Of a stretch of 64,000 bases of DNA, positions 22,220 through 36,598 are shown piece after piece. The DNA is taken from assembly GCF_900660545.1 (NCBI RefSeq), contig NZ_LR214986.1:62001-126000 (forward strand), read 5' to 3'. The stretch is from Mycoplasmopsis cynos (GTDB taxonomy: Bacteria > Bacillota_I > Bacilli_A > Mycoplasmatales > Metamycoplasmataceae). Positions within the stretch are counted from its first letter, which is position 1. Every line of letters starts with the position of its first letter. Both the position numbers and the translations under genes were made by a program. Below the pieces are notes generated by a model, which searched no databases, was not told the DNA's origin, and saw only the letters and a list, made by a program, of their open reading frames with translations.

Positions 22220-22377
22220 ACTTATTAACAATAATCAATAGTAACAAATAAACATAAACAATAACCTTATTATTTTTTAGGGGACTTCGCAAGTGCTTGC
22301 GACAACTTGCTTCAGTCCCTCAGATGATAAAGGTATATTGTAGAATATGTTATTTTTTACAGTTATTGTTAATAAGT
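22220..22377 (+). ncRNA. Structured leader RNA of the rightward phage promoter
   Basis: A 15-bp perfect inverted repeat (22220-22234 / 22363-22377) encloses a G+C-rich core: AGGGGACT...AGTCCCT around a 7-bp hairpin TCGCAAG/CTTGCGA (about 22279-22320). This is striking in A+T-rich surroundings. The strand with the promoter is plus. It may be a leader that controls transcription or translation downstream, for example by antitermination at the 5719 hairpin in the circle, or it may be a DNA site for replication. Function is inferred from structure only. Confidence 0.45.
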
Positions 22378-24446
22378 TCTCTCTTATTATTAATTGAAAA
22401 TTATATATATATATAAAATCTAAAAAAATAAGTGTACAACCATTTGATTTTAGTTACAATCATCTTACAAAAAAAGAGTTACAAGAAAAAATTACAAAAT
22501 TAAAAGAGTACTTTATAGTAAGTAATTTTAATGAACAATTAGCAATTATTGCTATTCAAAGTTTTTTAACATCAACAAATATTAAAAGAACAGAATATGA
22601 AGGCAATTTGTTACTTAAGTCACAATACAAACAAAAAATTGGTACTATTAAAAAGTCTTATAGTTATGAGGGGATATATAATCTTGAAGAAGCTAAAGCA
22701 TTAAAAGAGAAATTTATAGATTATAGAATAACTAGACTTAAATATAGATATGAAAAAATAGATGCAAAGTATCAATTGCATTTATTAAAAATAAATAATG
22801 TTTATCAAAAAGAAAAAGAAGAGTTTAACACCAAAAGAAATGAAATTCAAAAAGAATATCAAGTTAGAATTTCAGAACTAAACCAAAAAATTAAAAACAA
22901 AGACATTTCTAAACAAGCTTATAAAAATAAGCTTGTGGAATATAAAATATATAGAAAAGAAGCGATAAATGAAGCTAAGTTAAAATCAAAAATCCAATCA
23001 AATAAAGAAATTTTGCGCTCATCATTCTGAAGAGAATTAAGTGAATATAAAGTTAATTTGAAAGTGTATGAAAGTAAGATTAATGAAGCACAAAAGACAA
23101 TTCCGATTGAAACAAGTAAAAATCTTCGTTATTTTGCATCAATGCTAAACTTTATATTTCCAGGATTATCAGAATTAATATTCTTTAAACAATTTACAAA
23201 GGGAATATTAATGAGCATTGTTTCAATTATCTCTATTGTTGGAATAATACCATTTTCATTTGGGGCTTATTGAGATGAAATGGGCGGAATCCCAGGATTT
23301 AGTGATTTAGGTGCTGGAATACATAATAATGCTCTTGGAATTTTACCAGATGCCAGAGTTTACTTGTTTGGCGGGGTCATATCTGTTATATTAATGGTAT
23401 TTGTCTTAATATATCACTCGGTAAGCTCATTAGGAGCATATAGAGTTGCTAAATTCTTGGAATATGGTTCAAGACCTAATAAATGAACGCACACCAAACG
23501 ATGATTAAATTCTAGCGGTTTTCCGTGAATGATTTCTCTTGTCGGATGAATGTTGATGATATTCATTGTTGCAACACCAGTTATAACATCCATATTAGTT
23601 TCATTTACCAATTATGGATTTGAACACTATGCACCTGCACAAACTGTTGAATGAGTTGGATTAAAACAATGAGGAAAATGATGAACACTTAGAGAAAATC
23701 GTTTATTCGAATCATTACAAAGCGTTATTTTATGATCGATTATATGAACGATTCTTTCTACATTATTCCCGATTTCTCTTGGTATTTTAATAGCAATATT
23801 AACAAACAATCAAAGAATAAGATTTAAAAAAATATTTAGATTGATCTATATATTACCATGAGCAATTCCTGCCTTTGTTACACTATCATTTATTCGTAGT
23901 ATGTTTATTGGTGGTGATGAAGGACTGATAAATAAAATTTTATTAACTATCGGATTAGTGAAGGAATCGAGAAATTGATTGCAAGAAATCGGAACTGCTA
24001 GAGTACTCGTTATAGTAGTTCAAACCTGAATAGCGTATGCTTGAATCTTTATGCTTGTAACTGGCAATTTACAATCAATACCAAAAGATATTTATGAAGC
24101 TGGTTCAGTAGATGGGGCAAAAGGAAGACAACTTTTCTGATATCTTACTTTACCATCCTTGTTACTTTCTATTGCGCCTATGTTAATTGGTCAATTTGTT
24201 GGAGCATTTAATAACTTTACAACCATCTCAATTTTCACAGGTGGTGGACCTGCGTTTCCTAACCCTACAATTTTTGGTGAAGGTTCAACAGACATTATAA
24301 TTTCGTGAGTATTTAAAATAACCACTGGTGGTATTCAATTCCCAGGTAACCAAGCATTTGCTGCTGCTTTAACTACTCTTGCTGCATCATTTAGTATTGC
24401 AGTGAGTGCAAGAGGATTTATAAAGACAATGTCAAGGAGAGACTAA
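22347..24446 (+). CDS. malF: MalF-type maltodextrin permease, 3' part carrying all membrane segments, with a phage-derived start
   Basis: The host part starts at 22416 and runs 676 codons to TAA 24444-24446. Upstream, the phage contributes an in-frame ATG at 22347 and 18 codons with a hydrophobic sequence (MLFFTVIVNKFSLLIINW), then the att codons. Order: helical region to ~22,3 kb + 700, first membrane spans at ~23135-23240, further spans up to 24420, and the ABC permease EAA loop YEAGSVDGAKG at ~24090-24125, which docks on MalK. Native MalF is the join with 4656-5681. Whether the truncated form made from 22347 (AAAGG about 13 bases upstream) is functional is unknown. Confidence 0.8.
22401..22415 (+). 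repeat. attR core (15-bp direct repeat)
   Basis: TTATATATATATATA, same as 5667-5681 and in the same codon phase. To the right lies host malF (AAATCT...). To the left lies phage DNA. Confidence 0.8.
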
Positions 24447-24448
24447 TT

Positions 24449-25408
24449 ATGTTTGATAAATTAAAACGTACATTATTTTATAAATATCAATTTGACTCAG
24501 TATCAATAACTCAAGCAAAATTAACTCCAAAAAGATTGACGTTTAATGAGTCTGATGCAAAACCACCAACTGCTTTAGAAATGATTTGATTATTCTTTAA
24601 TTATTTAATACTAGTATTTTGAGCGATCATAATATTATTCCCAATAGTTTCATTGATAATTTCTTCATTCAACGTTGCTAATATCCGGGTAATTGGATTA
24701 CAAAAATTTGAATTTGGATTTGATAACTTTGAATACTTATTTACAAGTGATAGAAGTTTATTCACCACTTGATATGCTAATACTTTAATTATCGCTGGAA
24801 TGACTTCATTAATTTCAACTGTAGCAGTTGCATTAAATGGTTATGCTTATTCTAGATTTAAATTTACAGGTTCTAGACATTCATTAACCATTGTTATGAT
24901 GTTGCAATTAATACCAGCGACTTCATCTTTAATTTCATTATATATATTAGTTAAATTAGGTGGAACTTTAGGAATTCCTCCAATTTGAATGTTAGTATTT
25001 ATATATTCAGGTGGATCAATAGCTGGAAACACATTTATGTTGAAAAGTTATTTAGACACTATTTCAAAAGAGTTGGATGATTCGGGAAAAATAGATGGAT
25101 GTAATAATTGAGGTTTATTCTTTAAAATCTTATTGCCGGTGATTAGACCTGCCTTAATAATGGTCGCTTTATGAACATTCTTAACACCATTCACAGATGT
25201 TATCTTGCCTAAATTTGTTTTAATTGAAAATGATCAGAAGACACTTGCGGTTGGATTAGATGCATTTATTAATGCTGAGCCAAAACATATTAATTATGGT
25301 GCATATTCAGCCGGTTCAATCTTAGCAACACTACCAGCTTTTGCTTTATTTATGTATCTACAAAAGTACATTGTAGGTGGATTAAGTGATGGAGCAGTGA
25401 AAGGATAA
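24449..25408 (+). CDS. malG: MalG-type maltodextrin ABC permease
   Basis: 319 aa, 2 bases after malF. Six membrane segments, the first at about residues 50-72, and the EAA loop LDDSGKIDGCNNWG at about residue 210, followed by the LLPVIRPAL segment typical of MalG. It pairs with MalF to form the translocation channel. Several TGA Trp codons. Operon order malF-malG-malK is the usual one in mycoplasmas. Confidence 0.9.
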
Positions 25409-25410
25409 AA

Positions 25411-26622
25411 ATGTTAAATAAAGACGACAATATAATCAAAAAACGTTCTGATATTGATCTTGATGATTATGGTTTTGAAACTATTGATATAGATAAAATG
25501 GTTTCTGAAATTGGAGAAATATATAATTCAAACTCTGGTGCGCATATTAAATTAGTTAATATTTCCAAAAAATATGAAGGTAATGAAAAATATACACTTG
25601 AAAATATTAATCTAGAAATTAAGCCTGGAACATTTTGTATCTTTTTAGGGCCTTCAGGTTGTGGTAAAACAACTTTACTAAGAATGATTGCAGGATTAAA
25701 TTCGATAACAAAAGGTGATTTATTATTTAATAATAAAAGATATAATAATTTACTTCCAAATGAACGTAATATAGCAATGGTTTTCCAATCATATGCTTTA
25801 TATCCTCATATGAATGTTTATAACAATATATCATTTGGATTAAGAATAGCAAAAGAAAGAAAAGACATTATAGATAAACGTGTCAAAGATGTTGCTAAAA
25901 TTCTAAAAATTGATGATTATTTATATAGAAAACCACGTGATTTATCAGGAGGACAAAGACAACGGGTAGCTATTGGTCGGGCAATTGCTAGAAAACCACT
26001 TGTCTTTTTAATGGATGAACCACTTTCAAATTTAGATGCTAAATTAAGAGAAAACATGCGTAGAGAAATAGTTAATATTCACCGTATGTTAAATACTACA
26101 AGTATCTACGTTACACACGATCAATTAGAAGCTATGACTATGGGTGATCAAATCGTTGTATTTAATGATGGTAAAATCCAACAAAGTGGAAAAGGTAAAG
26201 AATTATACTTTAAACCAGCAAATGTTTTTGTTGCGAAATTTATCGGATCACCTACTATGAATACTTTTGAAGCCGTTTATAATGATGGGTTCATTTATGA
26301 TGAGTCTGGAAAAATAAACATTAAATTAGACAAAGAAACTGCTGAAAAACTTTATAATAACCAAAAATTAATAATTGGTTTTAGAAGTGAAGATTTAAGA
26401 ATTTCATATACAAATGTTGATAATTCAGCGCTTGGAAAAATATCAAGCATTGAATTAATTGGTAAAGATCAATTGGTTCTTGTTAAACTAAATGATAAAA
26501 CTGAATTCATTGTAAATGCTACTAATAGTGATGAGTTCGAATTATTTACTCATGTATATGTTGAATTTGTTGTCTCAAGAATTCATATTTTTGATAAAGA
26601 AACAGAAAATAGAATTAACTAA
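25411..26622 (+). CDS. malK: MalK/MsmK-type ABC transporter ATPase
   Basis: 403 aa. Walker A GPSGCGKTT at about residues 79-87, Q-loop VFQSYALYPHMN, signature LSGGQRQR at about 178-185, Walker B VFLMDEP, D-loop SNLD and H-loop VTHDQ are all present. The C-terminal OB/regulatory domain (about 290-403) is of MalK type. The N-terminus carries about 45 extra residues before the ABC domain, rich in Asp and Ile. It energises the MalF-MalG channel. Confidence 0.95.
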   Translation: MLNKDDNIIKKRSDIDLDDYGFETIDIDKMVSEIGEIYNSNSGAHIKLVNISKKYEGNEKYTLENINLEIKPGTFCIFLGPSGCGKTTLLRMIAGLNSITKGDLLFNNKRYNNLLPNERNIAMVFQSYALYPHMNVYNNISFGLRIAKERKDIIDKRVKDVAKILKIDDYLYRKPRDLSGGQRQRVAIGRAIARKPLVFLMDEPLSNLDAKLRENMRREIVNIHRMLNTTSIYVTHDQLEAMTMGDQIVVFNDGKIQQSGKGKELYFKPANVFVAKFIGSPTMNTFEAVYNDGFIYDESGKINIKLDKETAEKLYNNQKLIIGFRSEDLRISYTNVDNSALGKISSIELIGKDQLVLVKLNDKTEFIVNATNSDEFELFTHVYVEFVVSRIHIFDKETENRIN

Positions 26623-26625
26623 ATT

Positions 26626-27300
26626 ATGAATAATGAAATAAAACTTTTAGACACAAATTACTTAAAAAGAAAAATTTTCTTATCTATTTTATTTGTCTTA
26701 CTTTTAATAGTATTTATTTTTCAATTAGTGATGGTTGATAAATTTATAACTAGAATTACATATGAATATAATTATATAAAAGAAGGTACATCAAGTAAAA
26801 ATTGAGCTGATGAATTAGTTTATAAAAATTCTGAATCATATCAATTACGCTATGTATTTCATAGTCTAAATTCAATTATATTAATATTAACACTAATTTC
26901 ATTAGTTTTGGTTTTTATTTCATTATTATCATTATTCCTTAATATTGATAATGGAGATAAATATTATCCATATCTTACTTGAATAATTCCGATATCATTT
27001 ATTTTATTATTCTTCTTACTATCATTACAACCTGAAAATATTAATAAAGTTGATGAAATACAAATTGAGGTTGAAGGGGAACCGCCAACTAAAGGAATTA
27101 AAAAAGTTCCTGGTATACCTTTTGGATATGAATTAGTATGATCTTCTATGTTATTACAGTTTGCTAATATATTCATTATCTCAATCGCTAAAAAATCATA
27201 TGGTTTTATAACTAAAGATTTTATTTTACAAAAAAAACCTCAAGAAACAGCTAATCTATATAAAGAACTTCAAAATAAAATAAAAGAAATTAATAAATAG
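26626..27300 (+). CDS. Membrane protein, last gene of the transporter operon
   Basis: 224 aa starting 3 bases after malK. Hydrophobic segments at about residues 17-37, 82-107, 117-135 and 165-185, with a charged C-terminal helix. Similar in style to the small membrane proteins at 1252 and 4141. No family recognised. A terminator follows immediately, so it closes the operon. Confidence 0.75.
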
Positions 27301-27320
27301 ACCAAAATTTGGTCTTTTTA
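27299..27320 (+). terminator. Terminator of the maltodextrin transporter operon
   Basis: Stem AGACCAAA / TTTGGTCT overlapping the stop codon, followed by TTTTT. Confidence 0.85.
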
Positions 27321-27380
27321 TTAATTATTTTTTGCTTTATAGGATGAAATATAAAATCTAATTTAAATTATTAAAATAGT

Positions 27381-27394
27381 TGTAAAATTGATAT
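27381..27394 (+). promoter_or_regulatory. Promoter for a leaderless GntR-family gene
   Basis: TAAAAT at 27383-27388 ends 6 bases before the ATG at 27395. Transcription would start at or next to the ATG, and no ribosome site is present. Confidence 0.55.
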
Positions 27395-28135
27395 ATGAGT
27401 AAAAATGTTTATGAGAAGAATATTAATAGTGCAGTTGATATAAAAAATAATATTAGAGTTAAGCAAGTGAAAAGTAATGAAGATTTTACAAAAACTAACA
27501 ATATTATTTTGTATTTAATGGATTTAATTAAATCTAAAAAAATCCCGGTAAATAAAATAATGCCATCTGAAAATGCATTAATGCAACGATTTAATTGTTC
27601 AAGAAGCGTAGTAGTGGCCGCTTATCAGAGATTATCTTCATTAGGCGCGGTTTATACAATTTCAAAACGCGGTCATTTTGTGGCTGAAAATTTTCACAAT
27701 TTAATTAAACCTGTTAGTTTAATTTTAAAGGTAGAAAAACAAGAAGGATATGAAGAAATTGATTTTATTTGACCTGAATGATTCGAAAAGAAAAACATTA
27801 TTTTTACTGAGGGTGCTAGAAAGTTTAAAAAGACATACTATAAAAATGATGAATTAATAGCATATTCAGATATTTGAATATCTACTAAAAACATTGCAAA
27901 AGATGAAATTATTGATGCTAGTAAACCACTAATTGATGTTTTAGATGAAAAAGAAACAATTACTAACATTGTCTATGAAGTTCAATATGAGAACTTTTTC
28001 AACTACTTTGGTTTTGAAAAAATGATGGTATTAACTTTATTCGGCTATGATGAAGATAGTATTTGTATTGCTGGAAAATATTACATCAAACCAGAACATT
28101 TTAAACTCTTTTATCAAGAGTTTTCATTATTATAG
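27395..28135 (+). CDS. GntR-family transcriptional regulator (copy 1)
   Basis: 246 aa. Winged-helix domain at about residues 35-105: LMDLIKSKKIPVNKIMPSE..ALMQRFNCSR..VVAAYQRL..LG is the GntR pattern. The C-terminal half (about 120-246) resembles the UTRA ligand domain. Position between the transporter operon and the starch-degrading genes suggests control of maltodextrin use by a phosphorylated sugar. A close paralogue follows at 28284. Confidence 0.85.
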
Positions 28136-28260
28136 AGGTAATATTTTAACATTCTTGTTCTATTAACATATTTTTTTAATTTTTTATTATTTTTTAAAAT
28201 ATCTTAACACTATATACAAAATTGTTTGCATATTATTGAAAAATTGTATTGTAAAGATTA

Positions 28261-28283
28261 TGTTATTTTGGTAAAATACTTTT
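28261..28283 (+). promoter_or_regulatory. Promoter for the second leaderless GntR-family gene
   Basis: TGG-TAAAAT (extended -10, 28269-28277) ends 6 bases before ATG 28284. Confidence 0.6.
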
Positions 28284-29018
28284 ATGAATAAAGCGACATA
28301 TAAAAAAAATATTGAAAGTTATCCTGAAAGTGTAGGAGCAGTTAGAAATAGATCCTTAAAAGATGACGATGTTACTAAAACAAGCAATATAATTCAATAT
28401 TTAATTAGTTTAATAAAATCTAAAAAAATTCCCGTAAATAAAATAATGCCTTCAGAGCACGCTTTAATGCAACGTTTTAATTGTTCAAGAAGTGTAGTTG
28501 TATCTGCGTATTTAAAACTTAATGCATTAGGAGCAACTTATTCAATTTCAAAACGTGGTCATTTTGTGGCTGAAAATTTTCACAATTTAATTAAACCTAT
28601 TAGTTCATTACTTAAGGTAGATAAGCAATGAGGAGAAGAAGTATTTGATTTTCAATGACCATCTTGATTTGATGAAAGAAACATTATTTTTACAGATGGC
28701 GCTAGAATGTTTAATAAATATTTTTATAAAAATAATGAATTGATAGCAGAAGCGGATGTTTGACTATCAACAAAGAATCTTGATATTTATGAACCAATTG
28801 ATTTATCAATACCATTACTTGATTCTTTATCTGAAAGAGAACCAGTTAAAAACATTGTTTATGAAATTAAATATGAAGAAGCAAATAGATTAGGATATGA
28901 AAAAATGATGGTAATCATATTCTTTGGATATGATGAAGATAGTATTTGTATTGCCGGTAAATTTTATATTAAGCCAGAACACTTTACATTTTTTCATCAA
29001 GAATTTTCATTATTATAA
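28284..29018 (+). CDS. GntR-family transcriptional regulator (copy 2)
   Basis: 244 aa, paralogue of the gene at 27395 over its full length. The DNA-binding region (IPVNKIMPSE.ALMQRFNCSRSVVV) is almost identical and the UTRA-like part less so. Two near-identical reading heads with diverged ligand domains suggest the same operator answers to two signals. Ends just before a bidirectional hairpin. Confidence 0.85.
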
Positions 29019-29045
29019 AAACCAAAACTACTTGTTTTGGTTTTT
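29019..29045. terminator. Bidirectional terminator between gntR copy 2 and the aldehyde dehydrogenase gene
   Basis: Stem AAACCAAAAC / GTTTTGGTTT with T runs on the right and A runs on the left. The dehydrogenase ends at 29047 on the other strand. Confidence 0.8.
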
Positions 29046-29046
29046 A

Positions 29047-30405
29047 TTATTTTTTAAAAATTCATTCTAAAATTTGTTTTTTAAAATTAGTTTCTTTTCC
29101 AAATGTTAGAAAGCTTGGTTTGATAAATGAAAAACTTTTAAAGAAGCTTTTAGGGTTACTAAACGATTTAAATCCTTCATACCCATGATATCTGCCATTA
29201 CCAGAATTGCCAACTCCACCAAAAGGCAAATAAGTATTTGATAAAAATGAAATGGTATTATTGATAATTACACTACCAGATTTAAAATATTTTTCTATTT
29301 CAAAATTTCGTTTATTCTTTCCAAATAAATAGATAACTAATGGATTAGGTTGTCTTTGCAAAATATTTTTAAGTTCATTAAAGTTTTCAAAACTTAAAAT
29401 AGGTAAAATAGGACCGAAGATTTCTTCTTGCATAATTCTTTCATTCTGTGAAGCAAAATAAACAAATGGTTCAATTGTTAACTTTGATTCATTTTTATTT
29501 AATAATGAGAGTTTGTCATTGTCTAATAGTGATAATATTCGATTAAAATGTTTTTGATTAATAATTTTACCGAAATTATCATATAGTTTATATTCATTTA
29601 ATTGTCTTTTAAATTCTTGATAAAACTCATCTTTAATTTTATTGTCTATTAAAATATAATCATGAGCAGTGCAAATTTGGCCGCTATTTAAGAATTTACC
29701 AAAAATAATATTTTTGACCGTTGATTTGATATTTGCATCATCAAATACGATACTTGGGGACTTTCCGCCAAGTTCTAAAATAGTTGGAATTAAATTCTTA
29801 GCTGCATTTTCTGCGATAATTTTTCCAATGTTTGATGAACCTGTAAAGAAAATTAAATCAAAATTAATTTCATTAAAAATTTTAAATTCATTCATATCAT
29901 TTGATGAACAGTACATTATGGATTCATCAAAATTATCATTAATTATTTTATTTATTAAAGTCCATGAATTTTCTGAAACCTCTGATGCCTTTAAAATAAT
30001 CCTATTACCAGCAGAAATAGCTGCAATTATCGGATCAAAACTAAGCAAAAAGGGATAATTTCAAGGGCTATATATTCCAACTACACCATAAGCCTCATAT
30101 TTAATATAGCTTTTAGAACCAAATAAAAATCAAGGAGTCTTAATTGATTTTGGTCTAGTTCATTTTTTTAGCTTTTTAAGCGTTAGATTAATTGAATTAT
30201 AAATTAAAGATATTTCACTATAGAAAGCTTGGCTAGGTGTTTTTTTAAGATCTAAATATAAAACGTTTTCTATATCAGATTGATAAAACATTATTAATTT
30301 TTTTAGCTTTTTAAGAGTCTTAATTCTTGTTTTTAAATCAAGTGGACCATTATTTAAGTAGTTTTCTTTTTGTTTTAAAAATATTTGATAATTTTTTGTG
30401 TTCAT
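29047..30405 (-). CDS. Aldehyde dehydrogenase family protein (ALDH3-like)
   Basis: 452 aa from ATG 30405 (an in-frame ATG at 30423 is also possible; neither has a good ribosome site). Seen: NAD(P)-binding FTGSSNIGK, catalytic base in LELGGKSP, catalytic Cys in FLNSGQICTAH, and EEIFGPILP. Length near 455 aa fits class-3 fatty-aldehyde dehydrogenases. It oxidises aldehydes to acids with NAD(P). Its role beside the maltodextrin genes is unclear. Three TGA Trp codons. Confidence 0.9.
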
Positions 30406-30514
30406 ATACCAAAAAAATACCACATTTTGAAAAAAATCAAGAAAAAAATCTACATCAATGCTATTGACTATGCAAGTTCATAACAAAAGTTTTTTTAATT
30501 AATTTTTACTATTT

Positions 30515-30527
30515 TATAATAGCAACT
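30515..30527 (+). promoter_or_regulatory. Promoter for leaderless pullulanase gene
   Basis: TATAAT at 30515-30520 ends 7 bases before ATG 30528, so the mRNA should start at the ATG. No Shine-Dalgarno sequence is present. Confidence 0.6.
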
Positions 30528-34206
<3,679 letters not shown>

Positions 34207-34213
34207 GAGCAAT

Positions 34214-36598
34214 ATGAACTTTTTAAAGTATGATGTTGAGAATAAGACTATTTCTCAAGTTAAGTTTGATAGGAATGTTACAGCAAAAACAGAAAGTATT
34301 TTTGCACTTGGTAACGGTCGAATTGGTATTAGAAGTGCTGATGAAGAGAGAGCTTTTTATAATAAAGAAGACTTTTTTGTAAATGGAATATTTAATAGAG
34401 ATACACGTGATGAAGTCTCTGAATTAGCTAATTTAGCCGATTTAATGACAACACCAATTTATTTTGATAATTCCGAATTTGAAGTATTAGAGCAAGATAA
34501 ATATGAAAAGACTCTTTATTTGTATGAAGGTGTTTTAAAAAGAGAAGTAGAAATCAAAAGAGATTATGGTAAATTTCATTTAACTTTCGAGCGTTTTGTT
34601 TCACAGGATGATCTAAATGTTTATGGACATAAAATAACAATAAAAGCTATAGAAGTTAAAAATGAAAATGGTCTTTTAATTACATTTAAACCTGCTATAA
34701 ATGGTCAAGTAACTAATAATGGAACACAACATTTTGGTGAAGGACTTAAATCACGTCCAACACAAAAATCATTACAAATGGATCAAACAACAACTATTTC
34801 AAAACGTTATGTTGTTCATAATCTTTTAACTAACTTATATTTTAATGATAAAGAAGTTGAAGGCGGAACAGATGATTATGTCGTTGAAATGAAAAGACGT
34901 TATATTGGATTCAAAATCAGACAAAAGGTTAAAACTGGTGATGTTTTAGTCCTTGAAAAAGTTATGTCTGTGCATACATCTGTTGATAATAAGTTATTGT
35001 TAAATAAAGATGAAATTAAAGAAATAGCAAATCAAAAACATTCATATTTATTGACTACTAATTACAATCAATTAAAGGCTGCATCTATTGAGATGATGGT
35101 TTCAAGAGCTAGAAAACAATTTTATGTAAAAATCGAAGGTGGAGAAGAGGCAAAGTATGACTTGTTAGCTCTTGATTTTGGTGTTTTTCACTTAAATGGA
35201 TTTGTTCCAAGACATTCAAAAAATATGAACGTAGGAGCAAAAGGACTTTCAGGCGAAGGTTATCAAGGACACACATATTGAGATACTGAATTTTTTATTA
35301 ATCCAATTTATTTATTTAATGAACCAAAAATCGCACGTAATCTGTTAACATATAGATACAAAGGTATTCATAGTGCAAGATTAAAGGCAAAAGAGGAAAA
35401 AGAAAGACCTGAAGAAAGTAATTTATTAGGGGCTCAATATCCATGAGAAATGGCGTGACCTACAGATGGTGAAGTTTGTCCATATTGAGGTCAAGCAGAT
35501 GTTGTCACTGGAAAACAAGTCCCAATTACTTCGCGGCGTCAAGAAATTCATGTTTCTGCAGATGTTGCATATGCTGTAAACCAATACTTCCAAATTACTA
35601 GAGATTATAAATTTATGGAAGAAATGGGATATGAAATGATAATTGACACAGCTATATTCTATTCAAATAGAGCTGAAGTTCAACCTGATGGAACATATGA
35701 GATAAAAGATGTAATGGGTCCTAATGAATATAAAGGTAATATTGATAATAATGCTTATATCAATATGTTCGCTAAATATAATATTAATTTAGCTTTAAAA
35801 TATATTGACTTTTTAAAAAGTAAAAAACCAGAGATTTGAGAAGTGATTCAAACTAAAATACCTTATGAAATTGATTATTCTAAACTTAAGTTAGTTGCTA
35901 ATAATCTTAAACAACAAGCACCAAATAAAGATTTAATTATTGCTGAGAATGATCAATTTTTAGAACTTTCAAAAGTTGATATTTCTGCATTTCAAATGCT
36001 TGGTGACGCAGGTAAAAAATTATTTAGCACCAAGGAAGGTCAAAAGGTATTAGCATCACAATTAGTTAAACAAGCTGATGTTGTTTTATTACTAAATATT
36101 CTTCCTCACCTATATACAAAAGAAGTTAGAAAAGCTAATTTTGATTATTATGAACCTATTACAACTCACGATTCATCATTATCGCCTGCTACATACGCAA
36201 TAGAAGCTGTACGATTAAGAATGCTTAAACAAGCTTATAAATTATTTAAGTATGGAATTAACATTGATTTAGGGCAAAATATGCACAGTTCTAATGCTGG
36301 AATCCATGCTGGTGCATTAGCTTCAATTTATCAAATGATTATTTTTGGGTATGGTGGTCTTGATTGACATGATGACAAATTACATATTAATCCAATTCTT
36401 CCAGAACAATGAACTAAATTAACATATCGATTTAAATATCAAAGCAATCATTTTGAAGTTATTGTTAATAAAGAAAAATTTAGTGTTCAAATGATTAGTG
36501 AAACAATTAAAAAACCTACCTGAATTTGAATTGGTGATAAAAAGGTACAATTTGAAAATAATGAAATTTATGAGTTTGGAGTAATTGAAAATGTTTAA
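34214..36598 (+). CDS. mapA: Maltose phosphorylase (GH65)
   Basis: 794 aa, with a GGAG site 5 bases upstream. GH65 features: an N-terminal beta-sandwich, the segment YWDTEFF in the (alpha/alpha)6 barrel, and the catalytic acid region VMGPNEYKGNIDNNAY at about residues 495-510. HDSSLSPATYAIEA and a HSSNAGIHAGALAS phosphate-binding loop follow. It splits maltose with phosphate into glucose and beta-glucose-1-phosphate, saving ATP. Could also be trehalose phosphorylase, but the pathway favours maltose. Confidence 0.9.

Larger units (their letters stand above)
5667..22415. mobile_element. Complete prophage (~16.7 kb) integrated within malF
   Basis: Bounded by 15-bp direct repeats, predicted excised circle 16,734 bp. 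The content is a helicase, SSB-like protein, terminase, portal, scaffold-like protein, capsid, tail fibre and holin-like protein on the plus strand. The minus strand holds a tyrosine integrase and small accessory genes next to attR. All genes use TGA as Trp, so the phage is adapted to mycoplasmas. I found no tape measure, tail-tube or head-tail connector genes, which suggests a short-tailed particle. I also found no endolysin, as expected for a wall-less host. No helix-turn-helix repressor was recognised. Every structural ORF is intact, so the element may be inducible. Confidence 0.93.

Noticed and set aside
29669-30058. Plus-strand ORF of 129 codons opposite the aldehyde dehydrogenase
   Set aside because: Shadow of a gene with clear catalytic motifs on the other strand.
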